DNA of 64,000 nt from Vicia villosa (Eukaryota > Streptophyta > Magnoliopsida > Fabales > Fabaceae), in NCBI RefSeq assembly GCF_029867415.1, contig NC_081183.1, forward strand, positions 30,777,806-30,841,805. The letters run 5' to 3'. Of this stretch, positions 33,601 through 45,627 are shown one piece after another. The position numbers and the translations under genes were made by a program. The notes under the pieces were generated by a model. It was not told the origin of the DNA. It saw only the letters and a program-made list of their open reading frames with translations, and did not search any database. Every line of letters starts with the position of its first letter. The stretch's first letter is position 1.

Positions 33601-35015
33601 GCTCCGTCCTTCATTGCTTTATCCACTTGTCTAGCCGTCATCTCTAAGTCCTCAACAATGACGTCTTCAGGGAAAATAACCGTTTTCGTGAAACAGTTGA
33701 TATGAACCCGATTAAATTGCAACCAATTCATACCCAAGATAACATCAAGTTGTTCCAACGGAAGGCACACTAAGTCCATTCCGAATTCTCTACCAAAAAT
33801 ATCAATTGGACAGTTCAAACAAGCGAACGAAGTAGTCACTGAACCCGACGCAGGAGTGTCAATGATCATACTTCCATGAATATCAGATATTTCCAAGTTC
33901 AGACGTTTAGCACAATCCAATGAAATAAACGAGTGAGTTGCTCCAGTATCTATTATTGCAATTAAAGGAGTGCCATGGATAAAACACGTACCTTTAATCA
34001 ACCGATCATCTGGAGTAGTCTCTGAACCAGATAAGGCGAATACCTTACCACCAGCTTGATTCTCCCTCGGCTTAGGACACTTAGGACTGATATGACCTTC
34101 TTCCCCGCAGTTGAAACAAGTTACAGTGTTCCCTTTGCACTCAATAGCAATGTGACCTGCCTTCCCACATCTATAGCACTTCTTTTCTTCACTCTTGCAT
34201 TCGTGAATGCAATGTCCAGGTTCTCCACACTTGAAGCACTTGATAGGGGCACTAGAGTCTCCCCCACTAGGCTTCTTCCAACCTCCAGCCTTCTGGTTAC
34301 CCTTACCATACGGCTTACCACGATCCATATGCTTTTTCCCTTTCCTGTCGACTAACTCGCGAGAGTGCGACGACTTCAGCTTAATATTGTCCTCTTCAAA
34401 GATTCGGCTGCAGTCAACCAAATCGACAAACCTGCGAATCCTCTGGTATCTGATACCCTGTTTAATCTCATCGCGGAGACCATTCTCAAACTTAACACAC
34501 TTCGAGAATTCACTAGCCTCATCATTATTGTAGTGGACATAATACTTTGCTAGCTCCACAAACTTAGACGCATACTCCGGCACAGTCATGTTACCTTGTG
34601 TCAGCTCCAAAAATTCAATCTCCTTCCTGCCTCTAACATCCTCAGGAAAGTACCTCCGCAAGAATTCTCTCTTGAACACAGCCCAAGTGATTGCAACACC
34701 TGCAGCTTGCAGTTCGTCTCTACTAGCCATCCACCAATCATCAGCTTCTTCAGACAGCATGTGAGTCCCATATCTCACCTTCAGATTTTCGTCACAATCA
34801 ATCACCCGGAAGATCCTTTCAATCTCTTTCAACCACTTCTGGGCGCCTTCGGGATCGTGAGTGCCTTTGAACAACGGAGGGTTGTTCCTCTGAAAACTAT
34901 TCAGCTGCCTGTCAGCACCAATTCCAGCTCCATTGGCATTCCCTCCCAACACACCAGCAATCATGCCCAGAGCCTCAGCGATAGCATCATCGTTTCTTCC
35001 TCCTCTTCCGGCCAT
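30648..35015 (-). CDS. Chromovirus A gag-pol polyprotein, intact
   Basis: One 1455-aa frame. I take the ATG at 35015 ([10 protein letters not shown]); the frame opens slightly upstream at a TTG only. Domains: retrotransposon gag (~45-210); three CCHC knuckles at 260-273, 280-293 and 300-313; aspartic protease IIDTGATHS (D356); RT with FIDD at 679-682; RNase H with D828 and E865; integrase zinc finger H1041, H1048, C1078, C1081 and catalytic D1111, D1172, E1208 (35-residue spacing); then a GPF/Y-like [10 protein letters not shown] stretch and a chromodomain-like C terminus ([11 protein letters not shown], then VTWELES and YPELFA). Three knuckles instead of one is unusual for the Tekay group. 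All catalytic residues are present. Chromovirus C encodes a close homologue. Confidence 0.96.
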   Translation of the reverse strand: MAGRGGRNDDAIAEALGMIAGVLGGNANGAGIGADRQLNSFQRNNPPLFKGTHDPEGAQKWLKEIERIFRVIDCDENLKVRYGTHMLSEEADDWWMASRDELQAAGVAITWAVFKREFLRRYFPEDVRGRKEIEFLELTQGNMTVPEYASKFVELAKYYVHYNNDEASEFSKCVKFENGLRDEIKQGIRYQRIRRFVDLVDCSRIFEEDNIKLKSSHSRELVDRKGKKHMDRGKPYGKGNQKAGGWKKPSGGDSSAPIKCFKCGEPGHCIHECKSEEKKCYRCGKAGHIAIECKGNTVTCFNCGEEGHISPKCPKPRENQAGGKVFALSGSETTPDDRLIKGTCFIHGTPLIAIIDTGATHSFISLDCAKRLNLEISDIHGSMIIDTPASGSVTTSFACLNCPIDIFGREFGMDLVCLPLEQLDVILGMNWLQFNRVHINCFTKTVIFPEDVIVEDLEMTARQVDKAMKDGAAVFMLIASMEVKKKAVSSNLPVVCEFPEVFPEDVRELPPEREVEFAIELVPGTSPVSMAPYRMSASELAELKSQLEELLEKEFIRPSVSPWGAPVLLVKKKEGSMRLCVDYRQLNKVTIKNRYPLPRIDDLMDQLVGACVFSKIDLRSGYHQIRVKTDDIQKTAFRTRYGHYEYTVMPFGVTNAPGVFMEYMNRIFHPFLDQFVVVFIDDILIYSKNEKEHADHLRVVLELLKEKKLYAKLSKCEFWLNEVSFLGHVISKDGIAVDPTKVEAVSQWEAPRSVSEIRSFLGLAGYYRKFIEGFSKLALPLTKLTRKGQAFVWDSKCEEGFQELKKRLTSAPILILPNPAESFVVYCDASLSGLGGVLMQKQQVVAYASRQLKVHERNYPTHDLELAAVVFVLKLWRHYLYGSRFEVFSDHKSLKYLFDQKELNMRQRRWLEFLKDYDFELNYHPGKANVVADALSRKSLHMSMLMVRELDLIEQFRDLSLVCEDTPTSVKLGMLKLTNSILEEIREGQKNDVELVDKLALINQDKGGEFRIDENGIIRFGNRVCVPDVAELRKSILEEGHRSGLSIHPGATKMYHDLKKLFWWPGMKKEIAEFVYACLTCQKSKIEHRKPYGAMQPLFIPEWKWDSISMDFVSGLPRTVKNCEAIWVIVDRLTKSAHFIPMRMDYPMEKLAQLYIEKIVSLHGIPSSIVSDRDPRFTSRFWESLQKALGTKLRLSSAYHPQTDGQTERTIQSLEDLLRACVLEKGGAWDSYLPLIEFTYNNSFHSSIGMAPFEALYGRRCRTPLCWYESGESAVIGPEIVQETTERIKMIQEKMKTSQSRQKSYHDKRRRTLEFQEGDHVFLRVTPTTGVGRALKSRKLTPRFIGPFQISERVGEVAYRIALPPTLANLHDVFHVSQLRKYIADPSHVIQVDDVQVKDNLTVETLPMRIEDRKVKRLRGKEIALVRVAWGGPAGGNVTWELESQMKDSYPELFA

Positions 35016-35135
35016 TGTTCTGCTAAATATCAAACAATATCTATTAGAACAAGAAGTATCGACAGTGTCAACCTTACACTAATCGTATACGAGGGATTAA
35101 CCGACACTAAGACTCTGACTCAAACGACCGACAAT

Positions 35136-35147
35136 GCTCTGATACCA
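35136..35147 (-). other. Chromovirus A primer binding site (tRNA-iMet type)
   Basis: On the minus strand TGGTATCAGAGC, four bases inside the 5' LTR end. Confidence 0.9.
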
Positions 35148-35151
35148 CTAT

Positions 35152-37029
35152 TGTAACACCCTTCTAATACCCCGCATAAATAATAAATAATAATCAGAGT
35201 AAACATGAAAAAGGGCATTACAACTTCCAAATAATTAAACAATAATACTCATGTCATGCCATAAAAGAGAACGTCAATCAAATTTATTCAGATCATCATG
35301 TTTAACACAGCGGAATTATCTTTAACATCTGAATAACAAACAGCCAAGTCACAGACTTAAGGCGTTAACATAAAATCCATCCAAAACAAAAGTTTAACAA
35401 GTAACTCTAAACGACGCCCCCAGTGTTACACGACCAGAGCATGACACGGACCCAACTGACTCTAACGAACTACTTGACGAGCTAATCCTCACCAAGTACG
35501 AGAGCTACTCCTTAATCTGAAAAATAACAACAGTAAGGGTGAGTCTCATTCACATTTAACTAATGTTATAAGATATAGATAATAAAATATCATTTCACAT
35601 GCAATTCACCCAATTACAGTTATGATCAGATTCAAAACATACAATCAATAAGCAACCAACCAAATTAACACATATTATAACATTGGACAATCTTCCATTC
35701 ATGTTATAACATCAAAACAGCCTAATGCAATGCAACTACATGCATGTGGTACCAAAATCTGGGATAACCCAACTCACCGACCCACCATCGTCAAGGATAC
35801 GGCAACACCCACTCACTAATTCCACACAATGGGAATTAGCTACTACTGATCCACCATCGTCAAGGACCAGCCACGAATGATTATGAATGCATGCATCAAC
35901 CATAACATGCTCATCACCCACATACATCAATTAATGTCATAATCATCAATAAAACACATATTTCATACCAATAATACATGTATAATAAACACCAGTTATA
36001 ACTACAACAACATACAGGTAAGACGTTCATTAGTGTACCTATAAACATATTCCACCACAACAAATAACATCGGTGTTTTTAAAAAAATAATTCAAGCCAC
36101 AACTCAAAACACCATTTGAGGATATAAATTATTTTATTAGCTTCACTGTACTCGAAACGGCACCAAAATCCGGTTTACGGTTTAAAAGTTACACATTTTT
36201 AAACTTTTCAAAATGAACAGTCGCAACAACTAACAGCACGCGGCGCCACACACGGTTCGCGGCGCGGAACGAATAGGAACAACGCCTTCGCGGCGCAAAC
36301 AAGGTTTCGCGGCGCGGAACGAATAAAAACTACGCCTTCGCGGCGCGGCCATACTCTCGCGGCGCGTACTGAGCACAACAAAACTTCCTGGCCTTCTGCC
36401 ACGCAGTTCGCGGCGCCAACTCCTGGACGCGGCGCGAACTGGCGATTTCCTGCGCTCCGAATAGCAGAAAACAGCCTGCGATTTCGTCCCCCCTTTCACC
36501 GAATCACTACCAAACCAATCTCATTCCAACCAGATTTCGCATACAGTGAAATAGCACATGTTATAACACATTTATAATACATTCAAACATCCAATTATCA
36601 CCAATACATGATCAATATAATCATTATGCATCAATCCTCCCAAAACCTAACAACTCTACAACCTAAGCATAACCCAATTGATCCGAATAACATGATCAAA
36701 TCCTATCCTACCACCTATAATCCCATAATAGAAGATAAACGGAAGAGTCCCCCCTTACCTGAAGGTTGATTCTTCGTTCTTCCTCGGTCGCACTTCTCCG
36801 CTCCTCTTCTCTTTTCACGTTCAGACTTCTTTTCCCAAAATGCTGTAACCCTCTCTATTCCACAACTCCTCCTATTTTATTAAAATTGAAATAAAATTGT
36901 TTTACTTAGCAATAGGGCCTACCAATGCACCCCCTTCCTTACTAACCACAACTCAAGCCCAATTGTTTAATTCCTCATAATTCAATTAATTTAATTAAAT
37001 TAAATTATGAAAATAAGTGGAGTGTTACA
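35152..37029 (-). repeat. Chromovirus A 5' LTR
   Basis: 1878 bp, the same length as the 3' LTR with no difference noticed. It holds the GC-rich island at 36239-36435. It is followed by the TCCTC target copy and resumed Ogre gag. Confidence 0.95.
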
Positions 37030-37222
37030 TCCTCAGCAGTGATCTCCACCGGGGTTTGAACTTGTTCAACTTGTGGCTCTTTGCCTCGAGCGTTGACATT
37101 TTGATTAGGAACTGGGACTCGGACTGGACCAGCAGCAACATTTGGAGAAATTTCTGGTGAAAAGATTCTTCCACTTCTCGTGATCTTGCTGGTACCCACA
37201 ATATTACCAACATTTGGACTGG
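37030..37222 (-). pseudogene. Ogre gag-pro fragment between chromoviruses A and B
   Basis: On the minus strand this reads S/P/V-rich residues with RSGRIFSPEI, an Ogre gag-to-protease linker, then runs into the A junction at 37029. The upstream side is cut directly against an LTR of element B that lacks its first 105 bp, so Ogre sequence is missing here. Confidence 0.75.
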
Positions 37223-39240
37223 ACTGTCATGCTTTCACTAAGGAACAATCTGTCATAATACATAAACATCTCATGTTTACACAACGGAAAATTCATCATA
37301 CGGATAAGCATAACATCATCTATGCAATATCCCACATAATTTAATACAATAACAACACGATAGAGTATCATCATAAACTCTAATCTAACGTTCCCCCAGT
37401 GTTACAATATCAGAGCATGACACCTGACGCTACACTAATACACTGACTTATGAGCTAATCCTCACCAAGTCGAAAGCAGCTATCCTCAATCTGAAAATGT
37501 CAACAGTAAGGGTGAGTCTCATCACAGTTAACAAATGTTATTGCATCTTAAATAACAACACATCATAGTTATATCATTCACCCAATTTCATCATATTCAG
37601 ATTATCAGGAACATCTATCGTTTACACAAACATCAACAGAACACATCTTTCAAACAGACAATCATACTCAACATTAATTCAACAAAACACACAACCAACA
37701 CATCATCAATATTTATAACACTGGAATACATCCAATCATGTTATAAAAGTATGCATATGTATGAACTGACACTATGCATGTGGTACCAACCTCATCAAAT
37801 GGGAATAACCCATGACCGATCCAACATCATCAAGATACGGCCCTGCCAGCACAGATTCCACACAATGGGAATCATGCCCTTCACTGATCCAACACACCCT
37901 TATGGATACAGTATCATCAATGAACATGAATGAATGCAACATATACAACATACTATACCATCGTCAAGTCTAATGAGTAACATCATCAAATACCCATTTC
38001 ATCATCATCATCATCATCAAAGTATGTTTATATACATTAGCATCATTCAAATATAATCAATCATCATCATCATCATCATTAAAGAACATACAAGTGTCCA
38101 CATCAATCATCATCATCAAAAATAAGGACACACATGTATTCACATCATTTCAAAGCAAATCAGTCATCATCATACGACCCTAAACAAATCATCACATCAT
38201 AATGTTTTTCAAAACAACATCTCATATTGTCACATTTCATCATATATGTCAACAATACATCATCCAATTAAACAAATCGTCACATGATTAATATTTCAAC
38301 ATATCATGTATTTAACACATCTGATCACATATATGTACAATACATCATACACCAAGAAATAAAATCATATTTAAAAATAATTGGATTCACACATCATTTA
38401 AAACATAGGCTATCTCATAAGATTCATCGTGCTCGAAACGGCACTAAAAACGGACCTACGGTTCGAAAGTTACACATCATTTAACTTTTCAAGAAAACAA
38501 CTAACGCTACAGCACGCGGCGCAACCAAGACTTCGAGGCGCGACTTGAAGCACACAAACACGTTCGCGGCGCCAACCTATGCACGCGGCGCGATGCGAGG
38601 AAAAAGTACGCCTTCGCGGCGCCAACACTAGGACGCGGCGCGAACTGGCGATTTCACAGATTTTCGGGTCTGCGTCAGATCCTGCGATCTGACTCAGTCT
38701 GAGTCCAAAACTGACTCTAAACGTCATATACAGGCAGTTAATCATCAATTGCATCATTATTCATCATCACACATCAAAATAACACATAATCAATCAATAA
38801 TCCATGCAATTTTCATCAATTCATAACCTCCCTAAACCCGACATATAATCCAATTGACTCAACAACATCCCTAATCAATATTATTATCCAAGAATACGAT
38901 AATAGATGATAACCGGAGAGTCCCCCCTTACCTTAGCCAAAGATTCTTGATTGGTCTCTCCCTCCATTGCTCCTCTTCACGTACCAGCTTCCCAATCCCT
39001 CATCTCCTCTGCTCTGCTTTTCACGTTCCTTTTCTTATTCTCAATTCCTTATTATTTTATAAAATAACCTTTTTATTGGAATAAAACTTTTACTAACATA
39101 ATACCCCCTCATTCCTTAACATCACACTTGGCCCAACACCATAAACCATCCTTTTCCAATTAATTCCCACAACCACCTATAATTCTAATTATTAATTAAA
39201 TTTCCATTTAAATTAAAAATTAAAATATACGGGTGTTACA
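37223..39240 (-). repeat. Chromovirus B 3' LTR, truncated at its outer end
   Basis: 2018 bp matching 42837-44854. It contains (ATC)n-type microsatellites near 37990-38080 and the CGCGGCGC island at 38515-38641. Confidence 0.92.
38515..38641. repeat. CGCGGCGC island in chromovirus B 3' LTR
   Basis: Six units, one mutated to CGAGGCGC here but intact in the other LTR (44129-44255). The outer borders (AGCACGCGGCG and GGACGCGGCGCGAACTGGCG) match those of chromoviruses A and C, although the rest of the LTR is different. Confidence 0.93.
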
Positions 39241-39253
39241 ACTCTCCCCCACT
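39241..39253 (-). other. Chromovirus B polypurine tract
   Basis: Identical to that of A (minus strand AGTGGGGGAGAGT) and abutting the 3' LTR. The 18-nt hairpin follows at 39260-39277. Confidence 0.85.
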
Positions 39254-39277
39254 AAAAGAGTTTTCGTCCTCGAAAAC

Positions 39278-42200
39278 ATACCTCAAGTAATCAGCTCGTA
39301 TAAGAGTCCTCCACCTGACTCTTCGGCTCCCAATTAACATTACCATCGGTCAATCCTCAAAATCCATCTGACATCACCAACAGGGAACATGTTTCATACA
39401 TTCAAATCCCAGTTCTTACGTCGCCTTTGACCATCAAAAGTTGTACCACTCATTATATCTCTAAAAGGTTAACTACAATAGAACATTGAGGCATAACCTA
39501 TACAATACACTCAACAACTGAGTAATACAATTACACAATCCATAGTATGATCACACTGATCAACACTGCAGTAATGCATTCCATCTACCAAACATACCAA
39601 CCTTAGACACACTTTTCCATCTAAGTGATAATGTAATACTTACATTTTTCATCAACCACTTCCTTCAAGAAACTCAATACTCGTATTCTTATACCATTGA
39701 ATTCCAATTATCTGACTCCTCTTAAGTCACACCAGTAATTATCCAACACGTTACATTCCGCTTTTTCCGCACTACTCTGACTACTCATCACAATCATCTA
39801 TACCAAATAGATTTCTGAGTTTTACCCGATTCCGACTCTCTTTACTCATTCGTTTCAAGAATCATTCTTCATCATTCATGGTACCAATTTACCACTCAAT
39901 AATACTTACTCGCACTCAAAAAACAAATTCTTGAGTTTTTACATATATTAAACATCCCGGCCATCGGAACGAGTGCACACAAGTAATTATAATCACGCTC
40001 ATCAGTCTCAATACGACATTTCTTACAAAACAACTCAATTTGAGTTTCGCTCTTTTCTAAGAATTAAATCAATTTCTCCCTTCATAGAGTATAATTCCTC
40101 ATTATATATGGAATCTAAAATAACCCCTTAACAACAACACAAAATTATTACAACGTCATATAGCACCAACTCTTCGTTTTAATTTCGCCGGATACATACT
40201 CGTTAACTACGTACAACCGTAATAACATATTCATCATCTCGGCAATTATTCAAAAGAGTTATAATTTTTCGACACGACATCCTTACATCCACTGGATTCT
40301 AAATCCAACATATAGATCAACACATATGTTCTATGTAGGCTTCCGACATATTAATTCCTTCACTGTCCGCGAGTAGTACTCATAACACTACTCCACATCA
40401 CATTTTCGCTGCGCGGCTCTGATTACCCGTCTTAAGTCATCATCCACCATGTTGCACTCTTTCATATTCACTTCTTCATAAGTTCACACAACATAGTGAG
40501 TGATTATTCTCACGGCTTAGTATTCATCACATCTTAAACTATTAAGGTAACAAAACAAGCTTATCTCTTCTATATGATTCCATCTACTACCAACAAGAGA
40601 TTTAGGGTGATCAAGTCCTAAATTTGTCAATATTAGTTGAAAATCATATTTAAGCATAAACCGTCGTTACTACATAATAGTGTCCCTTTTCCGAGTTTGC
40701 ACCCAAACTCATTAACGTCTTCATAGTCCAATAATTCACTACGGTGTCCTTATAGAATATCCTTCTGAGGCTCAAAACATCAGTTACACAAATCCAATCA
40801 CTCAACCTCATTACATCATTTTCGTCGATTCTGAATTCACCGCCTTTACTTTGGTAATTCAAAGTCAACCTATCGATCAAGTCAACATCATCTTTCTGAC
40901 CTTCTCTAATCTTGTTAAGAATACTACTAGTCATCTTCTAGCACACTCAATCTAACACTATTAGGAGTGCCTTCACATACTAACTCAAGTCTCTAAATTG
41001 TCCAGTTAAATCCAACTCATTCATCATTAGCACCGACATTTAAGGACTTCTTACGCAACACAATAGCACAACATTTTCCTTATTAGGATGGTAATTCAAA
41101 CCAAAATCCTAATCCAAAAATATATTCTAATCATCTCTACTGCCTCATATTAAGCCCTTTCTGATCAAAGAGATACTTCAACTCTTATGATCACTAAACA
41201 CTTCGAATTTTGAACCATACAATTAGCCTGCAAGACCAAGACAACATTCATAACTCGTGGTTTTAATCCAAATTCTATTACATCCTTCACGTCCAAATAT
41301 CATCCCACTCGGAATCTCAACAAAGTCTTCCTCACGTCAACAAATGTTAGAAATTCCCTACAATTCTTCTTTTATACTTATCGTTATTTTGCCATCACAA
41401 ATACGATTCCAAGGGTTCTAAAGTTTATCCCATCTTTACTACTAATGCACTCTTCACTAAAATTCATCGGCCCTCAAACCATCCTTATTACCGAACATCT
41501 CATCAACAACATGTTACACTCAATTTTGTTTCCAACAATCACGGTAGTAAGCATTCTTATTCAACAAGTTTCACGCTTCCATAACCGACTTCAAAACCTT
41601 TCCTCATAGGGTCACTCTACTGTATTTATAAATATCCCATAAATTAGAACACAATCCCTCCTCTTCGTAGGTTCAAACGGCACATCAATCCGACACTCAG
41701 AACTCAAGATATGAATTTTCCAATCATTGCCCGAAAAATGCAACACTGACATCATGCAACGACACTCTATACGATATATCCAAAACTCCTCAATTGGTAA
41801 ATTCAATTTTTAAAATTACTTCTCAACAAACCTTCTAATTATTCCTTCAATCCATTCAACACTGACACTGACATCCCGTGCAGTACCAATAAACAAGTCT
41901 AGTTATAAGAACAAGAGTCACCGCAACTTCACCTCTTTCCAACGTCATCCTGTCACCATTAATTATGTTACAGCTGCTGCAACCATTTTTATAACAAAGT
42001 TCATCTCGTTAGCTTTCCGAAGCTTCAAACGGAACTCAAATCGGATGTCCAGAACTCTAGTTATGAATTTTCGAAGTTCTGCAGCTATTCAGCAATTTTC
42101 CTGCGTTTTTCTTACGAAAATCTCACTCCAAAACTCATTCTCTTCAACTCGATTACATTCCAAACAACCCCTTATCATATCTCTTTACTCCCAAACATTC

Positions 42201-42715
42201 TTATAACTTGAGCAACACATCCCATCGACGAAGTGCGATTTGTGAAACATTACGACATCAATCCTCTTTGCAAACTCGTAACTGAACCTCTTCCGAGACG
42301 CAAGGCTACTCAACTGACAACTTCGCAGCACACCAGCAGAGCTGACACATCGCAACTCTCCAATCTCCTTCTCTTACAATAACTGTCAATCACCTCTAAT
42401 CACCTTCCTTCAAGATGTTCCAACTCAATTCCCAGTGAAGTCTTAATTCCAAGTCACCTTCAACTCGGGAAACAACAAACTCCGACAACGCTCGCACTGT
42501 TTCCAACAACAGCCTACTGAATCAATCTTCTTCAACTGAAACATAACCGAGAAGCGAAGCTTCTCCCCCACTTATTTCAATCCCACACCTGCAACAAACA
42601 ACCAAGTACCGACAGTGATTCACTCACATGTCGCATACCAAGGAATAAAAATGCCGACAGTATTCAACCGTCGTGCAACTCAACTGACTCAACAATTGGC
42701 CGGACGGACCGACCT
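39278..42715 (-). pseudogene. Chromovirus B interior: scrambled gag-pol relic
   Basis: The minus strand holds fragments in the order expected for the end of pol: a C-terminal patch (39290-39350), an integrase-upstream patch with [10 protein letters not shown] (40650-40934), and an RNase H patch near 41085-41235 that jumps at ~41225 to a sequence matching an RT-RH linker of chromovirus A. The rest (41240-42715) is AT-rich with no recognisable domain. No gag, knuckle, protease or RT core was found. It cannot encode its own mobilisation. Confidence 0.75.
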
Positions 42716-42727
42716 GCTCTGATACCA
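42716..42727 (-). other. Chromovirus B primer binding site (tRNA-iMet type)
   Basis: Minus strand TGGTATCAGAGC beside the 5' LTR, as in A and C. Confidence 0.88.
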
Positions 42728-42731
42728 CAAT

Positions 42732-44854
42732 TGTAACACCCTTCTAAACCCCACGGAAATTTATAAAATAATTTTCAGAGTAAAACATGAAAACAAGGGT
42801 GCCACAATTCAATTTAAAACAAATTATCATAAATTCACTGTCATGCTTTCACTAAGGAACAATCTGTCATAATACATAAACATCTCATGTTTACACAGCG
42901 GAAAATTCATCATACGGATAAGCATAACATCATCTATGCAATATCCCACATAATTTAATACAATAATAACACGATAGAGTATCATCATAAACTCTAATCT
43001 AACGTTCCCCCAGTGTTACAATATCAGAGCATGACACCTGACGCTACACTAATACACTGACTTATGAGCTAATCCTCACCAAGTCGAAAGCAGCTATCCT
43101 CAATCTGAAAATGTCAACAGTAAGGGTGAGTCTCATCACAATTAACAAATGTTATTGCATCTTAAATAACAACACATCATAGTTATATCATTCACCCAAT
43201 TTCATCATATTCAGATTATCAGGAACATCTATCGTTTACACAAACATCAACAGAACACATCTTTCAAACAGACAATCATACTCAACATTAATTCAACAAA
43301 ACACACAACCAACACATCATCAATATTTATAACACTGGAATACATCCAATCATGTTATAAAAGTATGCATATGTATGAACTGACACTATGCATGTGGTAC
43401 CAACCTCATCAAATGGGAATAACCCATGACCGATCCAACATCATCAAGATACGGCCCTGCCAGCACAGATTCCACACAATGGGAATCATGCCCTTCACTG
43501 ATCCAACACGCCCTTATGGATACAGTATCATCAATGAACATGAATGAATGCAACATATACAACATACTATACCATCGTCAAGTCTAATGAGTAACATCAT
43601 CAAATACCCATTTCATCATCATCATCATCATCAAAGTATGTTTATATACATTAGCATCATTCAAATATAATCAATCATCATCATCATCATCATTAAAGAA
43701 CATACAAGTGTCCACATCAATCATCATCATCAAAAATAAGGACACACATGTATTCACATCATTTCAAAGCAAATCAGTCATCATCATACGACCCTAAACA
43801 AATCATCACATCATAATGTTTTTCAAAACAACATCTCATATTGTCACATTTCATCATATATGTCAACAATACATCATCCAATTAAACAAATCGTCACATG
43901 ATTAATATTTCAACATATCATGTATTTAACACATCTGATCACATATATGTACAATACATCATACACCAAGAAATAAAATCATATTTAAAAATAATTGGAT
44001 TCACACATCATTTAAAACATAGGCTATCTCATAAGATTCATCGTGCTCGAAACGGCACTAAAAACGGACCTACGGTTCGAAAGTTACACATCATTTAACT
44101 TTTCAAGAAAACAACTAACGCTACAGCACGCGGCGCAACCAAGACTTCGCGGCGCGACTTGAAGCACACAAACACGTTCGCGGCGCCAACCTATGCACGC
44201 GGCGCGATGCGAGGAAAAAGTACGCCTTCGCGGCGCCAACACTAGGACGCGGCGCGAACTGGCGATTTCACAGATTTTCGGGTCTGCGTCAGATCCTGCG
44301 ATCTGACTCAGTCTGAGTCCAAAACTGACTCTAAACGTCATATACAGGCCGTTAATCATCAATTGCATCATTATTCATCATCACACATCAAAATAACACA
44401 TAATCAATCAATAATCCATGCAATTTTCATCAATTCATAACCTCCCTAAACCCGACATATAATCCAATTGACTCAACAACATCCCTAATCAATATTATTA
44501 TCCAAGAATACGATAATAGATGATAACCGGAGAGTCCCCCCTTACCTTAGCCAAAGATTCTTGATTGGTCTCTCCCTCCATTGCTCCTCTTCACGTACCA
44601 GCTTCACAATCCCTCATCTCCTCTGCTCTGCTTTTCACGTTCCTTTTCTTATTCTCAATTCCTTATTATTTTATAAAAATACCTTTTTATTGGAATAAAA
44701 CTTTTACTAACATAATACCCCCTCATTCCTTAACATCACACTTGGTCCAACACCATAAACCATCCTTTTCCAATTAATTCCCACAACCACCTATAATTCT
44801 AATTATTAATTAAATTTCCATTTAAATTAAAAATTAAAATATACGGGTGTTACA
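42732..44854 (-). repeat. Chromovirus B 5' LTR, complete
   Basis: 2123 bp. It carries the GC-rich island at 44129-44255 and (ATC)n runs near 43610-43695. Confidence 0.93.
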
Positions 44855-45627
44855 GTGTTGACATTCTTTGCGGGACCTCTTAAGGTGATCAGATCTGCTT
44901 TTAGCAAGTGCTGCAATGCCTGAGAGATTGGCATGTTGATTCTGGTGAAATTTCTTCTTGGTGCATCTGGTCGATGCATATATTTTGGCTGTTGATCTTT
45001 TTGAGGTGCAGATGCGGAGATCAGAATTGCCCCTACAGATTGATGTTGTTCACTTTTGCGACTTTTCTGAATTTGTGTTGCATTGACCTCATTTCTCCCG
45101 CTGATGGGCCTTTTTGTAGTACCAGAGGAGGAACCTATTTGAATTTTTCCATTTTGAATGCCACTTTCGACACGTTCTCCGGTCAGTATCAGGTCAGTGA
45201 AACCTGATGATGAGCTTCCCAGCAAATGGCTATAGAAAGGGCCAGTTAAAGTGCCCATGAACATGTCAACTAGTTCGCGATCAGATAAGGGTGGTTGAAC
45301 CCTTCCAGCCATATCTCTCCACTTTTGTGCATATCCTTTGAAACTTTCTTTTGGTCCCATAGACATGCCCCTTAGTTGAGTACGGGTTGGCGCAAGATCA
45401 GCATTGTATTGGTACTGTTTGTAAAAAGCAGCAGCTAATTCTTCCCAAGTATGAACCTTGGTATTTTCCAGCTGATAGTACCACTCGAGTTGTGTACCCG
45501 ACAGACTTTCTTGGAAGAAGTGAATCCACAATTTGTTATCCGTGGTATGAGGTTGTATCTTCCTCACATAGGATCTCAGATGTAGTTTCGGGCAAGAAAC
45601 TCCATCATATTTTGCAAAGACAGGAAC
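44855..45627 (-). pseudogene. Ogre gag core fragment between chromoviruses B and C
   Basis: The minus strand is open throughout and encodes the retrotransposon gag domain (WIHFFQESLSGTQLEWYYQL, then WEELAAAFYKQYQYN and MGPKESFKGYAQKWRDMA), followed by a basic, serine-rich region and a MPISQALQHLLKADLITLRG segment. The frame runs into the B LTR at 44854. The CCHC knuckle expected after this point is not seen in the remaining fragments, consistent with a deletion. Confidence 0.85.

Larger units (their letters stand above)
28729..37029 (-). mobile_element. Tekay/Del-like chromovirus A, complete and apparently intact
   Basis: LTRs of exactly 1878 bp each (28729-30606 and 35152-37029) have 8-bp inverted ends TGTAACAC/GTGTTACA. 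The target duplication TCCTC lies at 28724-28728 and 37030-37034. I found no difference between the LTRs in the stretches compared. Primer site and PPT are canonical, and gag-pol is one open frame. It is inserted in Ogre gag-pro in the same orientation as Ogre. It is probably the youngest insertion in the window and a candidate active copy. Confidence 0.95.
37223..44854 (-). mobile_element. Chromovirus B: decayed, non-autonomous relative with near-identical LTRs
   Basis: The 5' LTR is complete (42732-44854, 2123 bp, ends TGTAACAC/GTGTTACA). The 3' LTR (37223-39240) lacks its outer 105 bp, and no target duplication is found, pointing to a deletion over the left junction. Over the shared 2018 bp I counted about nine substitutions and no net length change. 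The primer site (42716-42727), PPT and pre-PPT hairpin match A and C. The 3.5-kb interior is a scrambled gag-pol relic: an integrase-upstream patch (40650-40934) and an RNase H patch (~41085-41235) align with chromovirus A DNA, but every long frame is broken. Confidence 0.88.

Noticed and set aside
35016..35033. Upstream start of chromovirus gag-pol (six extra residues)
   Set aside because: The codon is TTG; the first ATG is at 35015 and gives a typical gag start.
37223..39240. Solo LTR left of chromovirus B
   Set aside because: It abuts a PPT and an interior leading to a second near-identical LTR with a PBS, so it is the 3' LTR of a full element.
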